From: Bacillus halotolerans
GTDB lineage: Bacteria; Bacillota; Bacilli; Bacillales; Bacillaceae
DNA length: 64,000 nucleotides
Direction: 5' to 3'
Assembly: GCF_001517105.1 (NCBI RefSeq)
Contig: NZ_LPVF01000010.1
Location: forward strand, 186,001 to 250,000
Part shown: positions 15,216 to 24,743 of the stretch, one piece after another
Position numbering within the stretch: position 1 is the stretch's first letter
How the letters are laid out: each line of letters starts with the position of its first letter
Notes under the pieces: generated by a model
Database searches by the model: none
Seen by the model: only the letters and a program-made list of their open reading frames with translations
Told to the model about the DNA's origin: nothing
Translations under genes and position numbers: made by a program

Positions 15216-16370
15216 ATGGCTACATTCAGAAAAAGAGGAGACAAGTGGGAATATCGTGTCTCCTTTAAAGACCCTTTTACTCTCAAATACAAAATAAAAT
15301 CAAAGAGTGGTTTTAAAACAAAGAAAGAAGCTCAAAAAGCTGCTGCAGAACAAGAAAAGCAAATAGCTGCTGGATTTGAATTTGATACAGAAACCATATC
15401 ACTTGAGCAATTTTTATTTAGTTGGCTACATGAATACAAAAAAGACACCGTTAGAAAGAATACATATGAACTCCACGAACGAAACATCAAGAATCATATT
15501 CTTCCTTACTTCAAAAACATCAAGATTACAGATATTAAACCTATTATGTATCAAAAATTCCTTAACTTTTTAACTGATCAGGGGTACAGCAAACGCACTG
15601 TGGAAATTATACACGGTACAATGTTTAATGCTTTTAGTAAAGCTGTCATCATAGGAAAATTAGCAAAAAACCCTTGTTACGGGGTCACAATATCAAATAA
15701 GAATGAAAAGAAAAAAGGTACACTCGAATACATGCTTTCTGAGGATATTCCGAAATTTCTTCAGGAAGCATATAAGTATAACTATATATATTACATCTTT
15801 TTTAGAACGCTCATAGAGACCGGTATGCGTAAAGGTGAAGCTGCTGCTCTTCAATGGACAGATATCAACTTAAGAGAGAATTACATAGACATTAAAAACA
15901 CCCTAGATTTTTCTGCAAAAACAGCTGCTGAACTCTTCGGCGAAACTAAAACTTATGAATCCAAAAGAAGAATATCAATTGGCGCTTCCCTTTCTGCTGC
16001 TTTACAAAAACATAAGAAGTGGCAATTTGAGAATAAACAAATGTTACAGGATGATTATAAACATGATCTCAATTTAGTATTTTGCAGAGTTGACGGGAAT
16101 TTTTTACCTAAGTCCACCCTTTTTAATGCGTTTAATCGTATTTTAAAGCGAGCTGACATAAATAAAATGCCTATCCACGCATTACGGCATACACATGCTG
16201 TTTTACTTTTAGAGTCAGGCGCTGATATGAAATACATTCAAGAACGTTTAGGACATAAAAGCATGATGGTAACTGCCGATGTTTATTCACATATTAGTAA
16301 GAAGCTTGACCAAAACCGAATAAAGGATTACGAGAAATACGTGTCCTCAATTGTGGAGTTAGATTCATAA
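15216..16370 (+). CDS. tyrosine-recombinase integrase
   Basis: 384 residues from ATG after AGGAGGTAA. The N-terminal 60 residues (FRKRGDKWEYRVSFKDPFT) are the AP2-like arm-binding domain, and residues 65-165 are the core-binding SAM-like domain. The catalytic domain shows ETGMRKGEAAALQW (Arg I), HALRHTHAVLLLESG (HxxR) and LGHKSMMVTADVYSH (His/Trp position and nucleophile Tyr). It integrates the element into and excises it from the chromosome. It lies at the very edge of the element next to glnA, in the usual position for attL- or attR-proximal int. Confidence 0.95.
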   Translation: MATFRKRGDKWEYRVSFKDPFTLKYKIKSKSGFKTKKEAQKAAAEQEKQIAAGFEFDTETISLEQFLFSWLHEYKKDTVRKNTYELHERNIKNHILPYFKNIKITDIKPIMYQKFLNFLTDQGYSKRTVEIIHGTMFNAFSKAVIIGKLAKNPCYGVTISNKNEKKKGTLEYMLSEDIPKFLQEAYKYNYIYYIFFRTLIETGMRKGEAAALQWTDINLRENYIDIKNTLDFSAKTAAELFGETKTYESKRRISIGASLSAALQKHKKWQFENKQMLQDDYKHDLNLVFCRVDGNFLPKSTLFNAFNRILKRADINKMPIHALRHTHAVLLLESGADMKYIQERLGHKSMMVTADVYSHISKKLDQNRIKDYEKYVSSIVELDS

Positions 16371-16440
16371 CTTCAAATTTTTTTGGTCATATTTTGGTCA
16401 AGGACCAAAAATATCGATCTCTTAATATTATGACCAAAAT
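16371..16440. other. probable attachment-site region with integrase arm-type repeats
   Basis: Between the integrase stop and the glnA terminator lie TTGGTC, TTTTGGTCAAGGACCAAAA (an inverted pair) and ATGACCAAAA. Such repeats flank the core site in tyrosine-integrase elements. The exact core cannot be set because the far end is not in the window. Confidence 0.5.
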
Positions 16441-16479
16441 TTAAAAATCCCCTGACACCAATAGTGCCAAGGGATTGAG
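16441..16479 (-). terminator. glnA terminator
   Basis: Minus strand: AATCCCT-GGCAC pairs with GTGTC-GGGGATT around a short loop, followed by TTTTT. It is intact, so insertion of the element has not disturbed glnA. Confidence 0.85.
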
Positions 16480-16482
16480 AGA

Positions 16483-17817
16483 TTAATACTGAGACATATA
16501 CTGTTCGCGCTCCCAAGGATGAACTTGTGTGCGGAACATATCCCACTCGATTTCTTTTGCTTCGATGAAGTGCTCGAATAGGTGCTCGCCTAGAGCTTTG
16601 ACCATCACTTCGTTTGATTTGAATTCGTCTAATGCTTCAGCAAGTGTTGCAGGAAGGTCGACGATTCCGTTTTCCATGCGCTCTTCTTTGCTCATCACGT
16701 AGATGTTGCGGTCGATTGGAGCTGGCGCTTCTAGTTTGTTTTTGATTCCGTCTAAACCTGCAGCAAGCAAGACGCTAAGTGCTAGGTACGGATTCGCAGC
16801 TGGATCTACGCTGCGCACTTCAACACGTGTGCTGATGCCGCGGGAAGCCGGGATACGGATAAGCGGGCTTCTGTTTTGCGCGCTCCATGCAACGTAGCAA
16901 GGTGCTTCATAGCCAGGAACAAGACGTTTGTAAGAGTTCACTGTCGGGTTTGTTACTGCTGTAAAGCTTGTTGCATGCTTCACGATACCTGCAATGAAGT
17001 GTTTCGCTGTTTCACTTAACTGAAGATCTGCGTTTGCATCATAGAATGAGTTAACGCCATCTTTGAAGAGTGATAGATTGCAGTGCATACCTGAACCGTT
17101 CACACCGAACAACGGTTTTGGCATAAATGTCGCATGCAGACCGTGTTTGCGGGCAATTGTTTTAACAACTAGTTTAAACGTTTGGATGTCGTCACAAGAG
17201 CGGACTGCACCGGCATATTTAAAGTCGATTTCGTGCTGGCCAGGCGCTACTTCGTGGTGAGATGCTTCGATTTCAAAGCCCATCTCTTCAAGCTCAAGAA
17301 CGATATCGCGGCGGCAGTTTTCTCCCAAGTCAGTTGGAGCTAAGTCGAAATATCCGCCTTTGTCGTTTAATTCAAGAGTCGGTTCGCCTTTTTCGTCTAA
17401 TTTGAATAAGAAGAATTCAGGCTCAGGTCCTAGATTGAAATCACTGAAGCCCAGGTCTTCCATTTCTTTCAGAATCCGTTTTAAGTTGTTTCGCGGGTCA
17501 CCTTCGAAAGGTGTGCCATCCGGATTGTAAATATCACAGATGAAACGTGCTACTTTACCTTTTTCAGCTGTCCATGGGAAGATAACAAATGTATTTAGAT
17601 CAGGATACAGGTACATATCTGATTCTTCGATGCGAACGAAACCTTCAATAGAAGATCCGTCAAACACGACCTTATTATCAAGTGCTTTTGGAAGCTGGCT
17701 TACAGGAATCTCAACGTTCTTGATTGTTCCAAGAATGTCGGTAAATTGCAGGCGGATGTACTTGACGTTTTCCTCATTTACTAATTTTACGATATCTTCT
17801 CTTGTATACTTTGCCAT
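16483..17817 (-). CDS. glnA: glutamine synthetase type I
   Basis: 444 residues, the usual length of Bacillus GlnA. It makes glutamine from glutamate, ammonia and ATP as a dodecamer. Visible features include [20 protein letters not shown] (metal and ammonia site), PEPEFFLF, the ATP-binding segment [11 protein letters not shown] and [13 protein letters not shown] with the catalytic arginines. It lies 57 bases after glnR, with which it forms the glnRA operon. In B. subtilis its feedback-inhibited form also controls TnrA and GlnR activity. There is no adenylylation loop of the enteric type. Confidence 0.98.
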   Translation of the reverse strand: MAKYTREDIVKLVNEENVKYIRLQFTDILGTIKNVEIPVSQLPKALDNKVVFDGSSIEGFVRIEESDMYLYPDLNTFVIFPWTAEKGKVARFICDIYNPDGTPFEGDPRNNLKRILKEMEDLGFSDFNLGPEPEFFLFKLDEKGEPTLELNDKGGYFDLAPTDLGENCRRDIVLELEEMGFEIEASHHEVAPGQHEIDFKYAGAVRSCDDIQTFKLVVKTIARKHGLHATFMPKPLFGVNGSGMHCNLSLFKDGVNSFYDANADLQLSETAKHFIAGIVKHATSFTAVTNPTVNSYKRLVPGYEAPCYVAWSAQNRSPLIRIPASRGISTRVEVRSVDPAANPYLALSVLLAAGLDGIKNKLEAPAPIDRNIYVMSKEERMENGIVDLPATLAEALDEFKSNEVMVKALGEHLFEHFIEAKEIEWDMFRTQVHPWEREQYMSQY

Positions 17818-17874
17818 TTCGTAAAACTCCTCCTCTAAAAGGTAAATGTATATAGCAAAACAGTTGCTAACGGA

Positions 17875-18282
17875 TTAATGAAAGAAGCGGGACATGTCGC
17901 CTTGACGGAATGTATTTCCTCTTTGAAAACGGCCGGCTTGCATAAGCTCGTTTTTCAGGAGCTGTCTCAGTTCGTCATCAGACAGATCATGTTTCATTGG
18001 TTTCTTCGTCTTCTCATTTTGTTTCTGTTCCGGCTCGGCCGATGCTTTCGCCAGAATTTGTTTAATTCCTGCCATGTTTACACCTTGTTCAATCAGGTGT
18101 TTAATTTCTAACAGTTTATCTACATCGTGAAATGAGAATAATCGTCTATTTCCTTCGCTTCTAGCTGGAAATATCAGTCCATTTTCCTCATAATACCGAA
18201 TTTGTCTTGCTGATAATTCGGTCAATTGCATGACAATTCCTATTGGAAATAAAGGCATTGAGCGGCGAATGTTATCACTCAT
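17875..18282 (-). CDS. glnR: glutamine synthetase repressor, MerR family
   Basis: 135 residues. [20 protein letters not shown] is the MerR-type winged helix; a dimerisation helix ([20 protein letters not shown]) follows. The C-terminal tail ends in [19 protein letters not shown], the part that in B. subtilis keeps GlnR autoinhibited until feedback-inhibited GlnA binds. It represses its own operon, tnrA and ureABC under nitrogen excess. Two operators lie upstream (18325-18364). Confidence 0.97.
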   Translation of the reverse strand: MSDNIRRSMPLFPIGIVMQLTELSARQIRYYEENGLIFPARSEGNRRLFSFHDVDKLLEIKHLIEQGVNMAGIKQILAKASAEPEQKQNEKTKKPMKHDLSDDELRQLLKNELMQAGRFQRGNTFRQGDMSRFFH

Positions 18283-18313
18283 CTCAATTTCCTCCTTTTC
18301 TTAACTTAGTTTC

Positions 18314-18364
18314 ATTATAGGTGATGTTATATTTTGTGTCAATAACATGTAAGGATTCTTAACA
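18314..18364 (-). promoter_or_regulatory. glnRA promoter with two GlnR/TnrA operators
   Basis: Minus strand: TTGACA (18337-18342), 17-base spacer, TATAAT (18314-18319). Operator o1 is TGTTAAGAATCCTTACA (18348-18364) and o2 is TGACACAAAATATAACA (18325-18341), overlapping the -35 box. Both match TGTNAN7TNACA closely. This arrangement is the one known for B. subtilis glnRA. Confidence 0.93.
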
Positions 18365-18391
18365 TGAAATTCAGTGAAAATTTTAAACTAT

Positions 18392-19657
18392 TCAAATTAA
18401 TTTCTTATCCATTAAAGAATCCACTGCACTGCATATGGCATTTTTCACATGCGCATAGGTTAATCCTCCCTGCACATACGCTACATATGGCGGGCGGATA
18501 GGGCCATCAGCTGATAATTCAATGCTTGCTCCTTGTATAAATGTGCCCGCTGCCATAATCACATCATCTTCGTATCCCGGCATGTAGGCTGGATAAGGCG
18601 TCACGTGGGCATTGATCGGCGATGCATATTGAATGGCCTGGCAAAAGGCAATCATCTTTTCTCTGTCGGAAAACTCAACGGATTGTATCAAATCTGTTCT
18701 TTTCGCATCCCATTTCGGGTTTGAAGTGAAGCCCAGTTTTTCAAGGAATCTCGCTGTAAACACCGCTCCCTTTAAGCTTTGTGACACAACGTGCGGCGCC
18801 AAAAAGAAGCCTTGATACATTTCCTGGAGCGAGTAAAGAGACGCTCCGGCTTCCCGGCCGATGCCCGGTGAAGTCATTCGGTATGAACAAGCCTCGATCC
18901 ATTTAGATTTTCCAACGAGGTACCCGCCTGTTTTGGCAAGACCGCCTCCCGGATTTTTAATAAGAGATCCCGCCATGAGATCGGCGCCTACATGGCAAGG
19001 TTCCAGCTCTTCTACAAATTCTCCGTAACAGTTGTCCACAAATACGATAAGGTTTTCATTGATTTCTTTTACAAAGCGGATCATTTCTTTGATTTCACTA
19101 ATTAAGAAAGAAGGACGATTGGCATATCCTTTTGAGCGCTGAATGCCGATCACCTTTGTCTTCGGATTGATAGCTGCAGCGACAGCATCGTAATCTATTT
19201 TTCCGTCTTCAGTCAGGTCAACCGCATTGTAGCCGATTTGAAAATCCTTTAACGATCCAGAATTTTCTCCGCCTCTGACGCCGACAATTTCTTCTAACGT
19301 ATCATACGGCTTGCCTGTGATATAAAGCAGCTCGTCCCCCGGTCTGAGGACACCGAATAAAGCAATAGAAATCGCATGTGTGCCTGATATAATTTGAGGC
19401 CTGACAAGCCCGGCTTCTCCGCCAAACACATCTGCATAAATGCTTTCAAGTGTATCTCTTCCGATGTCATCATAGCCGTATCCTGTAGACGGCGTAAAAT
19501 GAGTGTCGCTCACCTTGTGTTTTCTATAGCTTTGAAGCACTCTCCATTCATTGCGTTCACTGATTTCTTCTATTTGTTTATGAACGCCGGCAATTTCCGT
19601 TTCCACTTCCATTGCTGTTTTTTTTAATAAATCTCCGTGTGTTAAAGTTTCGAACAT
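18392..19657 (-). CDS. ynbB: PLP-dependent methionine gamma-lyase/aluminium-resistance-type protein
   Basis: 421 residues. Fold-type I aminotransferase pattern: QIISGTHAISIALFGVLRPG for cofactor phosphate contacts, FVDNCYGEF with the PLP-binding aspartate, and SLIKNPGGGLAKTGGYLVG with the Schiff-base lysine near residue 233. The family is related to cystathionine lyases and is annotated in Bacillus as YnbB; its substrate is not firmly established. It ends just before the glnR promoter and starts 17 bases after hflX, so the two are probably cotranscribed. Confidence 0.9.
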   Translation of the reverse strand: MFETLTHGDLLKKTAMEVETEIAGVHKQIEEISERNEWRVLQSYRKHKVSDTHFTPSTGYGYDDIGRDTLESIYADVFGGEAGLVRPQIISGTHAISIALFGVLRPGDELLYITGKPYDTLEEIVGVRGGENSGSLKDFQIGYNAVDLTEDGKIDYDAVAAAINPKTKVIGIQRSKGYANRPSFLISEIKEMIRFVKEINENLIVFVDNCYGEFVEELEPCHVGADLMAGSLIKNPGGGLAKTGGYLVGKSKWIEACSYRMTSPGIGREAGASLYSLQEMYQGFFLAPHVVSQSLKGAVFTARFLEKLGFTSNPKWDAKRTDLIQSVEFSDREKMIAFCQAIQYASPINAHVTPYPAYMPGYEDDVIMAAGTFIQGASIELSADGPIRPPYVAYVQGGLTYAHVKNAICSAVDSLMDKKLI

Positions 19658-19674
19658 GTCCTTGTATTCCCTTC

Positions 19675-20937
19675 TTACATATACTTCTTCAATTCACCGA
19701 TGATACCTTGCTCTTCTTGTACATATCCCGATATGTCGTACTGTTCGTTTTCTTCATTAAAATGAAAACGGTCAACCATCGTTTCGGATTTGATTCTGGA
19801 GAGAAGCTTGCCCTCACTTGCCGGTACCTGCGCTTCAAAAGGCGTTAACAGTTCTTGGCGCAAATAACGCTGGATGGTTTCCTTAAACTTTTCAGCATCC
19901 TCCTCAAATCTTGCACTGACCATGATATGATTCTTTCCAACGGACGGGATAAAGTCAGGCAGCTTTTGATCGCGTTTGTTATAAGCCGTCAGCACCGGGA
20001 TATCATCTGCTTCAAGCTCTTCCAGCAAGCGAAGCACCGTTTTTTCGTGCCCTGTGTACTCCTCATTTGAGGAATCAATCAGATGCAGAATCACATCCGC
20101 TTCTTTTACTTCTTCAAGCGTTGAGCGGAATGCAGCGATCAGTGTCGTCGGAAGATCTTGAATAAATCCGACCGTATCTGACAGGAGCACGCTGTAGCCG
20201 CTTGGCAGCACCATTTTTCTGGTCATAGGGTCCAGCGTGGCAAACAGAAGGTCTTCTTCATAGCTGTCAGCGCTTGTCAAGCGGTTAAACCACGTTGATT
20301 TCCCCGCGTTCGTATACCCGACAAGAGCGATTTGCAGCACACCGTTTTTCTTTCTTCTTTCCCGATAGCGGCTTCTATGGCGAATGACAGCGGATAACTG
20401 CGTGTTAATTTCATGAATGCGATTTCTAATATGGCGGCGATCGGTCTCCAGTTTTGTTTCCCCCGGTCCTCTCGCGCCGATCCCTCCGCCTTGCCGGGAA
20501 AGGTTGATCCCCTGTCCCGTCAGACGCGGGAGAGCATACTGGAGCTGAGCCAGCTCGATTTGAAGCTTTCCTTCTCTTGTTCTTGCTCTTTTCGCAAAAA
20601 TATCTAATATCAATTGCGTGCGGTCGATGATTTTTACTTCAATCGCAGTTGCCAAGGACTTCAGCTGGCTTGGTGACAGTTCATCATTAAAAATAAGAAG
20701 ATCGGCTTCAAGCTCTTCAACGAGCGTCTTCAGCTCTTCAACCTTCCCTTTTCCTATATATGTAGCTGCGTCAGCCCGGTTTCGTTTTTGCGTGACGCTG
20801 GTCAATACCGTTCCATCTGCTGTTTTTGTCAGTGATGCAAGCTCTTCCATGGAATTTTCAAAATGTTCATCTGTGATATGCGGCAGCTGACATCCGACTA
20901 AAATGGCCTTTTCCTGTCTTATTTCTTGTTCGTTCAA
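19675..20937 (-). CDS. hflX: GTPase HflX, ribosome-associated
   Basis: 420 residues from a TTG at 20937 ([20 protein letters not shown]), chosen for the AAAGGA upstream and because it gives the family length; the open frame reaches 21006. The N-terminal HflX domain has the glycine-rich [19 protein letters not shown]. The G domain has [14 protein letters not shown] (G1), [10 protein letters not shown] (G3) and NKRD (G4). HflX binds stalled 50S/70S ribosomes and splits them after stress. Also named ynbA. Confidence 0.95.
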   Translation of the reverse strand: MNEQEIRQEKAILVGCQLPHITDEHFENSMEELASLTKTADGTVLTSVTQKRNRADAATYIGKGKVEELKTLVEELEADLLIFNDELSPSQLKSLATAIEVKIIDRTQLILDIFAKRARTREGKLQIELAQLQYALPRLTGQGINLSRQGGGIGARGPGETKLETDRRHIRNRIHEINTQLSAVIRHRSRYRERRKKNGVLQIALVGYTNAGKSTWFNRLTSADSYEEDLLFATLDPMTRKMVLPSGYSVLLSDTVGFIQDLPTTLIAAFRSTLEEVKEADVILHLIDSSNEEYTGHEKTVLRLLEELEADDIPVLTAYNKRDQKLPDFIPSVGKNHIMVSARFEEDAEKFKETIQRYLRQELLTPFEAQVPASEGKLLSRIKSETMVDRFHFNEENEQYDISGYVQEEQGIIGELKKYM

Positions 20938-21041
20938 ATGGATGTTCCTTTCTATTGCATATTGGGCAGTAGTATTATCATACCAAACCCTGCATGTGTA
21001 TACCACAAATCGATTGCTGTGAAAAGCAAGAAATACATTAG

Positions 21042-21070
21042 AAAAAAAGACCTCTCACAGGAAGAGGTCT
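21042..21070 (-). terminator. spoVK terminator
   Basis: Minus strand: AGACCTCTTCC and GAGAGGTCT form a stem followed by seven Ts. It starts at the stop codon of spoVK. Confidence 0.85.
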
Positions 21071-22037
21071 ATATCGAGCCAGCGGCGTCTTCTTTGATTG
21101 AAAGATCTTGGCTTTTAATGGTCATCAAATCGCTTTTTAAGTATTGGTCGCCCATTAGAAGTCTCATGGCTTGCGCTCTGATCGATTTTTCTATGACATT
21201 TCTGACAAAACGGCCATTGCTGAATTTAATGGGACTTGTTGTGCTTTTGACTGTCATTAAGTAATCCTTTAATTTCCATTCGGCTTCCTGACTGAGCTGG
21301 TATTCCCGCTCTGCGATCATTCGTTTCGCAATTTCCATAAGCTGATTGACGGAATAATCCGGGAAATCGATGGAGATGGGAAATCTGGATTGGAGACCGG
21401 GATTCAATGATAAAAAATGCTCCATTTCCCGTGAATATCCGGCAAGAATTAAAATGAATTCATGCTGTTTGTCTTCCATATGCTTGACGAGCGTGTCGAT
21501 CGCTTCTTTTCCGAAGTCCTTTTCGCCGCCCCTTGCAAGGGAATAGGCTTCGTCTATAAACAAAATGCCGCCTAATGACTTTTTGATTAAATCCCTCGTC
21601 TTTTGGGCGGTGTGGCCAATGTATTCCCCGACCAAGTCCGCGCGTTCCGCTTCGATCAGGTGGCCTTTTGACAGTACGTTCATTTCAAAGAACAGCCGGC
21701 CGATAAGCCGCGCAACTGTCGTTTTCCCAGTTCCCGGATTTCCTTTAAACATCATATGCAGCGCTTGCTTTCCCACCTTCAAGCCCTGTTCCGCACGTTT
21801 TTGATTGACAAAAATCCAAGCGTATATTTCCTTAATGTTTCGTTTCATTTCCTCCATTCCAACCAGTGTGTTCATCTCTTTTTCTATTTCCTTCAAAATG
21901 CCGTGCTTAGCTTCGTTTTTTTGCAAAGCCGCTTGATATTCCGCCTCTGCCTCAGCGTTTGTCAGCACCTGCTTCTGTCCGTTAAGAATAATGTTGATCT
22001 GTCCGTTGTTTTTATAAGTCACAGCGCGCTCCAACAT
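21069..22037 (-). CDS. spoVK: stage V sporulation AAA ATPase
   Basis: 322 residues from ATG at 22037, eight bases after GAGAGG; a GTG six bases further up lies inside the ribosome site. CbxX/CfxQ-type AAA domain: MMFKGNPGTGKTTVARLIG is Walker A (about 100-118), GGILFIDEAYSLARGG is Walker B, and GLQSRFPISIDF holds the arginine finger. In B. subtilis it is expressed in the mother cell and needed for spore maturation. Also known as spoVJ. Length and sequence match the family. Confidence 0.95.
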   Translation of the reverse strand: MLERAVTYKNNGQINIILNGQKQVLTNAEAEAEYQAALQKNEAKHGILKEIEKEMNTLVGMEEMKRNIKEIYAWIFVNQKRAEQGLKVGKQALHMMFKGNPGTGKTTVARLIGRLFFEMNVLSKGHLIEAERADLVGEYIGHTAQKTRDLIKKSLGGILFIDEAYSLARGGEKDFGKEAIDTLVKHMEDKQHEFILILAGYSREMEHFLSLNPGLQSRFPISIDFPDYSVNQLMEIAKRMIAEREYQLSQEAEWKLKDYLMTVKSTTSPIKFSNGRFVRNVIEKSIRAQAMRLLMGDQYLKSDLMTIKSQDLSIKEDAAGSI

Positions 22038-22144
22038 TTTCACCTCTCAGTTCTCTCTATATGATATTCAAGCGTATGCCTTATGTGACAAACGCCTATC
22101 ATGTGTCGAAACAAATGCTTTTTTTCGGGAACAATGGGGAATCC

Positions 22145-22163
22145 TGCGCTTTCCCGAGAAATA
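22145..22163. repeat. 19-base direct repeat, left copy
   Basis: TGCGCTTTCCCGAGAAATA, identical to 23105-23123, with 960 bases between starts. Each copy lies near a small TTTCGGG/CCCGAAA-type inverted sequence. Confidence 0.75.
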
Positions 22164-22453
22164 CTTTATTTCTTATTGTATTCACGAACAAAGGGTGGAC
22201 AAACCAAGAGATTTTATTTTCAGCAAATTTGTTAGAACAATCAGCTATGAAGGTGATATTTCTTCGATGTATAACCTCAGTCATGATATTCTCAATGCCA
22301 GCCTCTGTTATTTATATTGAAAACAGTATATTGCGCAGATATGCTTGTGATGAGCTGAGGAGTTTGTGAATTATCAGATATATTTCCCTTTCACTTCAGT
22401 AGGTTGACATGAAAGTAAACCCGAGTCTGCATGAACGACGTCTACTTCAACAG

Positions 22454-22675
22454 CTAAGCTTCTCTCTTACTGTTCGTCAATTGTGACAGCTCTACTTTTG
22501 GTCCGTCGAATTTGATTTCTCCCTCCTCAATCAGGATGATCCGTTTACATAAACGTTCAACGTCATCAATTTGATGGGAGGTGAGAAGATAGGATGAAGA
22601 AATTTCTGTGTATTCTTCCTTTCGCAGGATATCTAAACCGATTGTCGGATCATCGAGAAAGAGGATTTTTTGGGT
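22454..22675 (-). pseudogene. relic of an ABC-transporter ATP-binding protein (3' end)
   Basis: The minus strand reads ILFLDDPTIGLDILRKEE, then YLLTSHQIDDVERLCKRIIL and IEEGEIKFDGPKVELSQL before a stop. This is the Walker B, D-loop and H-loop end of an ABC ATPase. The Walker A half and signature motif are absent, and the stretch between D-loop and H-loop is about ten residues short. No start is present. It is a decayed fragment of an antibiotic- or sodium-export type transporter. Confidence 0.75.
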
Positions 22676-22781
22676 GATGTATAAAAACCAGCAACTTTTT
22701 GGAAGAAACCCGGGTAAACACCCGGGAAATCAACTTTCCTGAGAGACTAAGCCTAGGATGATGTCAAATCCCCATACTTCT

Positions 22782-23078
22782 TCAAATACAAATGCCAATA
22801 ATCCGATGAAGAACTGGAGAGAAAATAATGGCACCGAGGAAAAGAGTGAGTATAAACGTTAACCCATGCGAACCATGAGGGATATTAATAGGAAACAAAA
22901 AGAATGTCTGAACGCTATTTCCATTGAGTACGTTCTGACTGACCTCCAAAACCACAGTCGGGCCGCAAAAAGACTGAAGCAGCATATGGATGTCATCATC
23001 ATTTCCCCCTCCGCTTTCTGCTGAATTCGATTGAATAACCCCCTTTTTTAAGCCAATTAGAAGGCACACTTTTAGCAA
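22782..23078 (-). pseudogene. possible fragment of a membrane protein
   Basis: An open frame of 98 codons whose end (GLTFILTLFLGAIIFSPVLH) would span a membrane, lying upstream of the ABC ATPase relic on the same strand. It may be a remnant of the partner permease. There is no ribosome site and no recognised motif, so support is weak. Confidence 0.2.
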
Positions 23079-23104
23079 CCTTCCTGTCGCATCCTGTTGA
23101 ATTG

Positions 23105-23123
23105 TGCGCTTTCCCGAGAAATA
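23105..23123. repeat. 19-base direct repeat, right copy
   Basis: TGCGCTTTCCCGAGAAATA, identical to 22145-22163. The copies bracket the ABC-transporter relic. Confidence 0.75.
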
Positions 23124-23224
23124 ATTTTTCGGGTAATAGGGGTTATTTCCTCATTTTTCTGCCGGATGATAATCGTACAAGCAGAAGCCGTCTTTTTTCA
23201 TATCCTGTAATGAGGTGATGGAGA

Positions 23225-23992
23225 ATGGTTAAAATTTTTATTGATCCAGGTCATGGCGGGTCCGATCCAGGCGCAACAGGCAATGGTCTCCAAGAAAAAA
23301 CGTTAACCTTGCAAATCGCTTTAGCTTTACGCACTATATTGACGAATGAGTATGAGGGTGTTACTGTGCTGCTGAGCCGGACAAGCGACCAATATGTCAG
23401 CTTAAGCGACCGGACAAATGCTGCAAATAACTGGGGAGCCGATTTCTTTTTATCCATTCACATTAATTCCGGGGGCGGAACAGGTTTCGAAAGCTACATT
23501 TATCCGGGAGTCGGAGCACCGACAACGACTTACCAATCAGAGATTCACTCTGAAGTCATACAAGCTGTCGACTTTTCCGATCGCGGTAAAAAAACAGCAA
23601 ACTTTCACGTATTAAGGGAATCCTCAATGCCTGCCCTGCTTACGGAAAACGGTTTTATTGATACGGTTACTGATGCGAACAAGCTTAAAACGAGCAGTTT
23701 TATTCAAAGCTTGGCAAGAGGACATGCAAACGGGTTGGAGCAAGCCTTCAGCCTTCAAAAGACATCCAACTCAGGGTTATATAAGGTTCAAATCGGGGCT
23801 TTTAAGGTCAAAGCAAATGCGGACAATCTTGCAAGCAGTGCAGAGTCTAAGGGCTTTGACGCCATTGTGCTCTTAAAGGACGGATTATATAAAGTTCAGA
23901 TCGGCGCTTTTTCTTCCAAAGATCATGCCGATGCCCTTGCTGCCAGAGCTGAGAATACCGGCTTTGACGCTATGGTCTTCCTAGAATCATAA
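23225..23992 (+). CDS. cwlC: sporulation N-acetylmuramoyl-L-alanine amidase
   Basis: 255 residues from ATG after TGAGGTGATGGAGA. Residues 1-175 are Amidase_3: IDPGHGGSDPGA (zinc His), LQEKTLTLQIA (zinc Glu), SIHINSGG (zinc His) and TENGFIDT (catalytic Glu). Two tandem 35-residue SPOR repeats follow (LYKVQIGAF at about 187 and 222), which bind denuded glycan. There is no signal peptide, as is known for CwlC. It acts in the mother cell during late sporulation to lyse the mother-cell wall. Confidence 0.96.
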   Translation: MVKIFIDPGHGGSDPGATGNGLQEKTLTLQIALALRTILTNEYEGVTVLLSRTSDQYVSLSDRTNAANNWGADFFLSIHINSGGGTGFESYIYPGVGAPTTTYQSEIHSEVIQAVDFSDRGKKTANFHVLRESSMPALLTENGFIDTVTDANKLKTSSFIQSLARGHANGLEQAFSLQKTSNSGLYKVQIGAFKVKANADNLASSAESKGFDAIVLLKDGLYKVQIGAFSSKDHADALAARAENTGFDAMVFLES

Positions 23993-24019
23993 TACTGCTG
24001 CGGACGAGCATGCCTGATA

Positions 24020-24058
24020 AAAAAACCGGTTCCTCTTCATGAGAAACCGGGTTTTTTT
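24020..24058. terminator. bidirectional terminator between cwlC and ymaB
   Basis: AAAAACCGGTTcctcttcatgaGAAACCGGGTTTTTTT; T runs follow on both strands, serving the two converging genes. Confidence 0.85.
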
Positions 24059-24677
24059 ATTCAAGAATGTCAACCACGAATTGCGACCATGTTTCCAGAC
24101 GGTTATAAATGTCTGTTTGTTTTAGTTCAGAAATTTTCATCCATTTACCCGCGATTTGCTCTTTCTCTTTGACTTCCACATGTGAGCCTGGCTTTAATTG
24201 AAGCGCAGATAGAATACCGATATGCACTTTACCGACACTGTTGTCATCATCATTTATCAAACCTAATGTGACAATGGCCTGCTTATCTTCTTCTTCGATT
24301 TGCAGTTCTTCATCAAGCTCCCGGTCTGTGTTCAGCTTTAAGACCTCGGCAAAGGATGCAGCTCCTTCAATATGATTCATATGGCCGCCAAAGCCAAGAG
24401 AAAGCTTATTGTGAAGACGTGATTCTCCGCCGCCAGCCAGCCGCTCATAAAGGAAAACTTCATCCTCGCGTTTAATGACGACATAAGGAATCGGCTGTTT
24501 ATAATGAGGATCTTCTTCTGCGTCTCCCCTTCTCATTTCAGAATAGGTCGCCTCAATTTGAGCCATAATTTCTGCTACTCGGGCATCTTCACTGTTTACG
24601 CCTTGAAAAGTCAATTTTTCTTTTTTAAACACTTCATCGCGCGGAGCGACCAAGATGATTTCATCCATTTTTCCCAT
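24057..24677 (-). CDS. ymaB: YmaB, Nudix-like protein
   Basis: 206 residues from ATG at 24677 with GGAGGACG upstream. GFGGHMNHIEGAASFAEVLK followed by TDRELDEELQIEEED has the general G-x5-E-x7-REL-x2-EL shape of a Nudix box, with changes from the canonical catalytic set. It follows nrdF by 48 bases and in B. subtilis is the last gene of the nrdIEF operon. Substrate unknown. A terminator between nrdF and ymaB suggests partial uncoupling. Confidence 0.88.
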   Translation of the reverse strand: MGKMDEIILVAPRDEVFKKEKLTFQGVNSEDARVAEIMAQIEATYSEMRRGDAEEDPHYKQPIPYVVIKREDEVFLYERLAGGGESRLHNKLSLGFGGHMNHIEGAASFAEVLKLNTDRELDEELQIEEEDKQAIVTLGLINDDDNSVGKVHIGILSALQLKPGSHVEVKEKEQIAGKWMKISELKQTDIYNRLETWSQFVVDILE

Positions 24678-24712
24678 GATTACTGCGTCCTCCTATTTCA
24701 ACCTTCAAGCCG

Positions 24713-24743
24713 AAAAGAGCAGATATTATATCTGCTCTTTTTC
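24713..24743 (-). terminator. terminator at the nrdF stop
   Basis: Minus strand: AAAAGAGCAGATATAATATCTGCTCTTTT, a perfect hairpin whose loop contains the nrdF TAA. It probably reduces read-through into ymaB. Confidence 0.75.

Larger units (their letters stand above)
22038..23224. other. spoVK-cwlC intergenic region with decayed sequence
   Basis: Nearly 1.2 kb with no intact gene that I can support. It holds a relic of an ABC-transporter ATPase (22454-22675), a weak open frame with a hydrophobic end (22782-23078, minus), a CCCGGGT/ACCCGGG hairpin near 22709-22726 and a 19-base direct repeat at both sides (22145 and 23105). Promoters for spoVK and cwlC must lie at its ends; I could not match a sporulation promoter with confidence. 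Confidence 0.6.

Noticed and set aside
22099-22284. Minus-strand frame of 61 codons upstream of spoVK
   Set aside because: No ribosome site, no recognised motif, and it lies in decayed intergenic DNA.
23161-23224. A sigma-K promoter before cwlC (GTACAAG and CATATCCTG)
   Set aside because: The -10-like element is plausible but the -35-like element is about 20 bases away instead of 16-17, so I do not list it as a feature.
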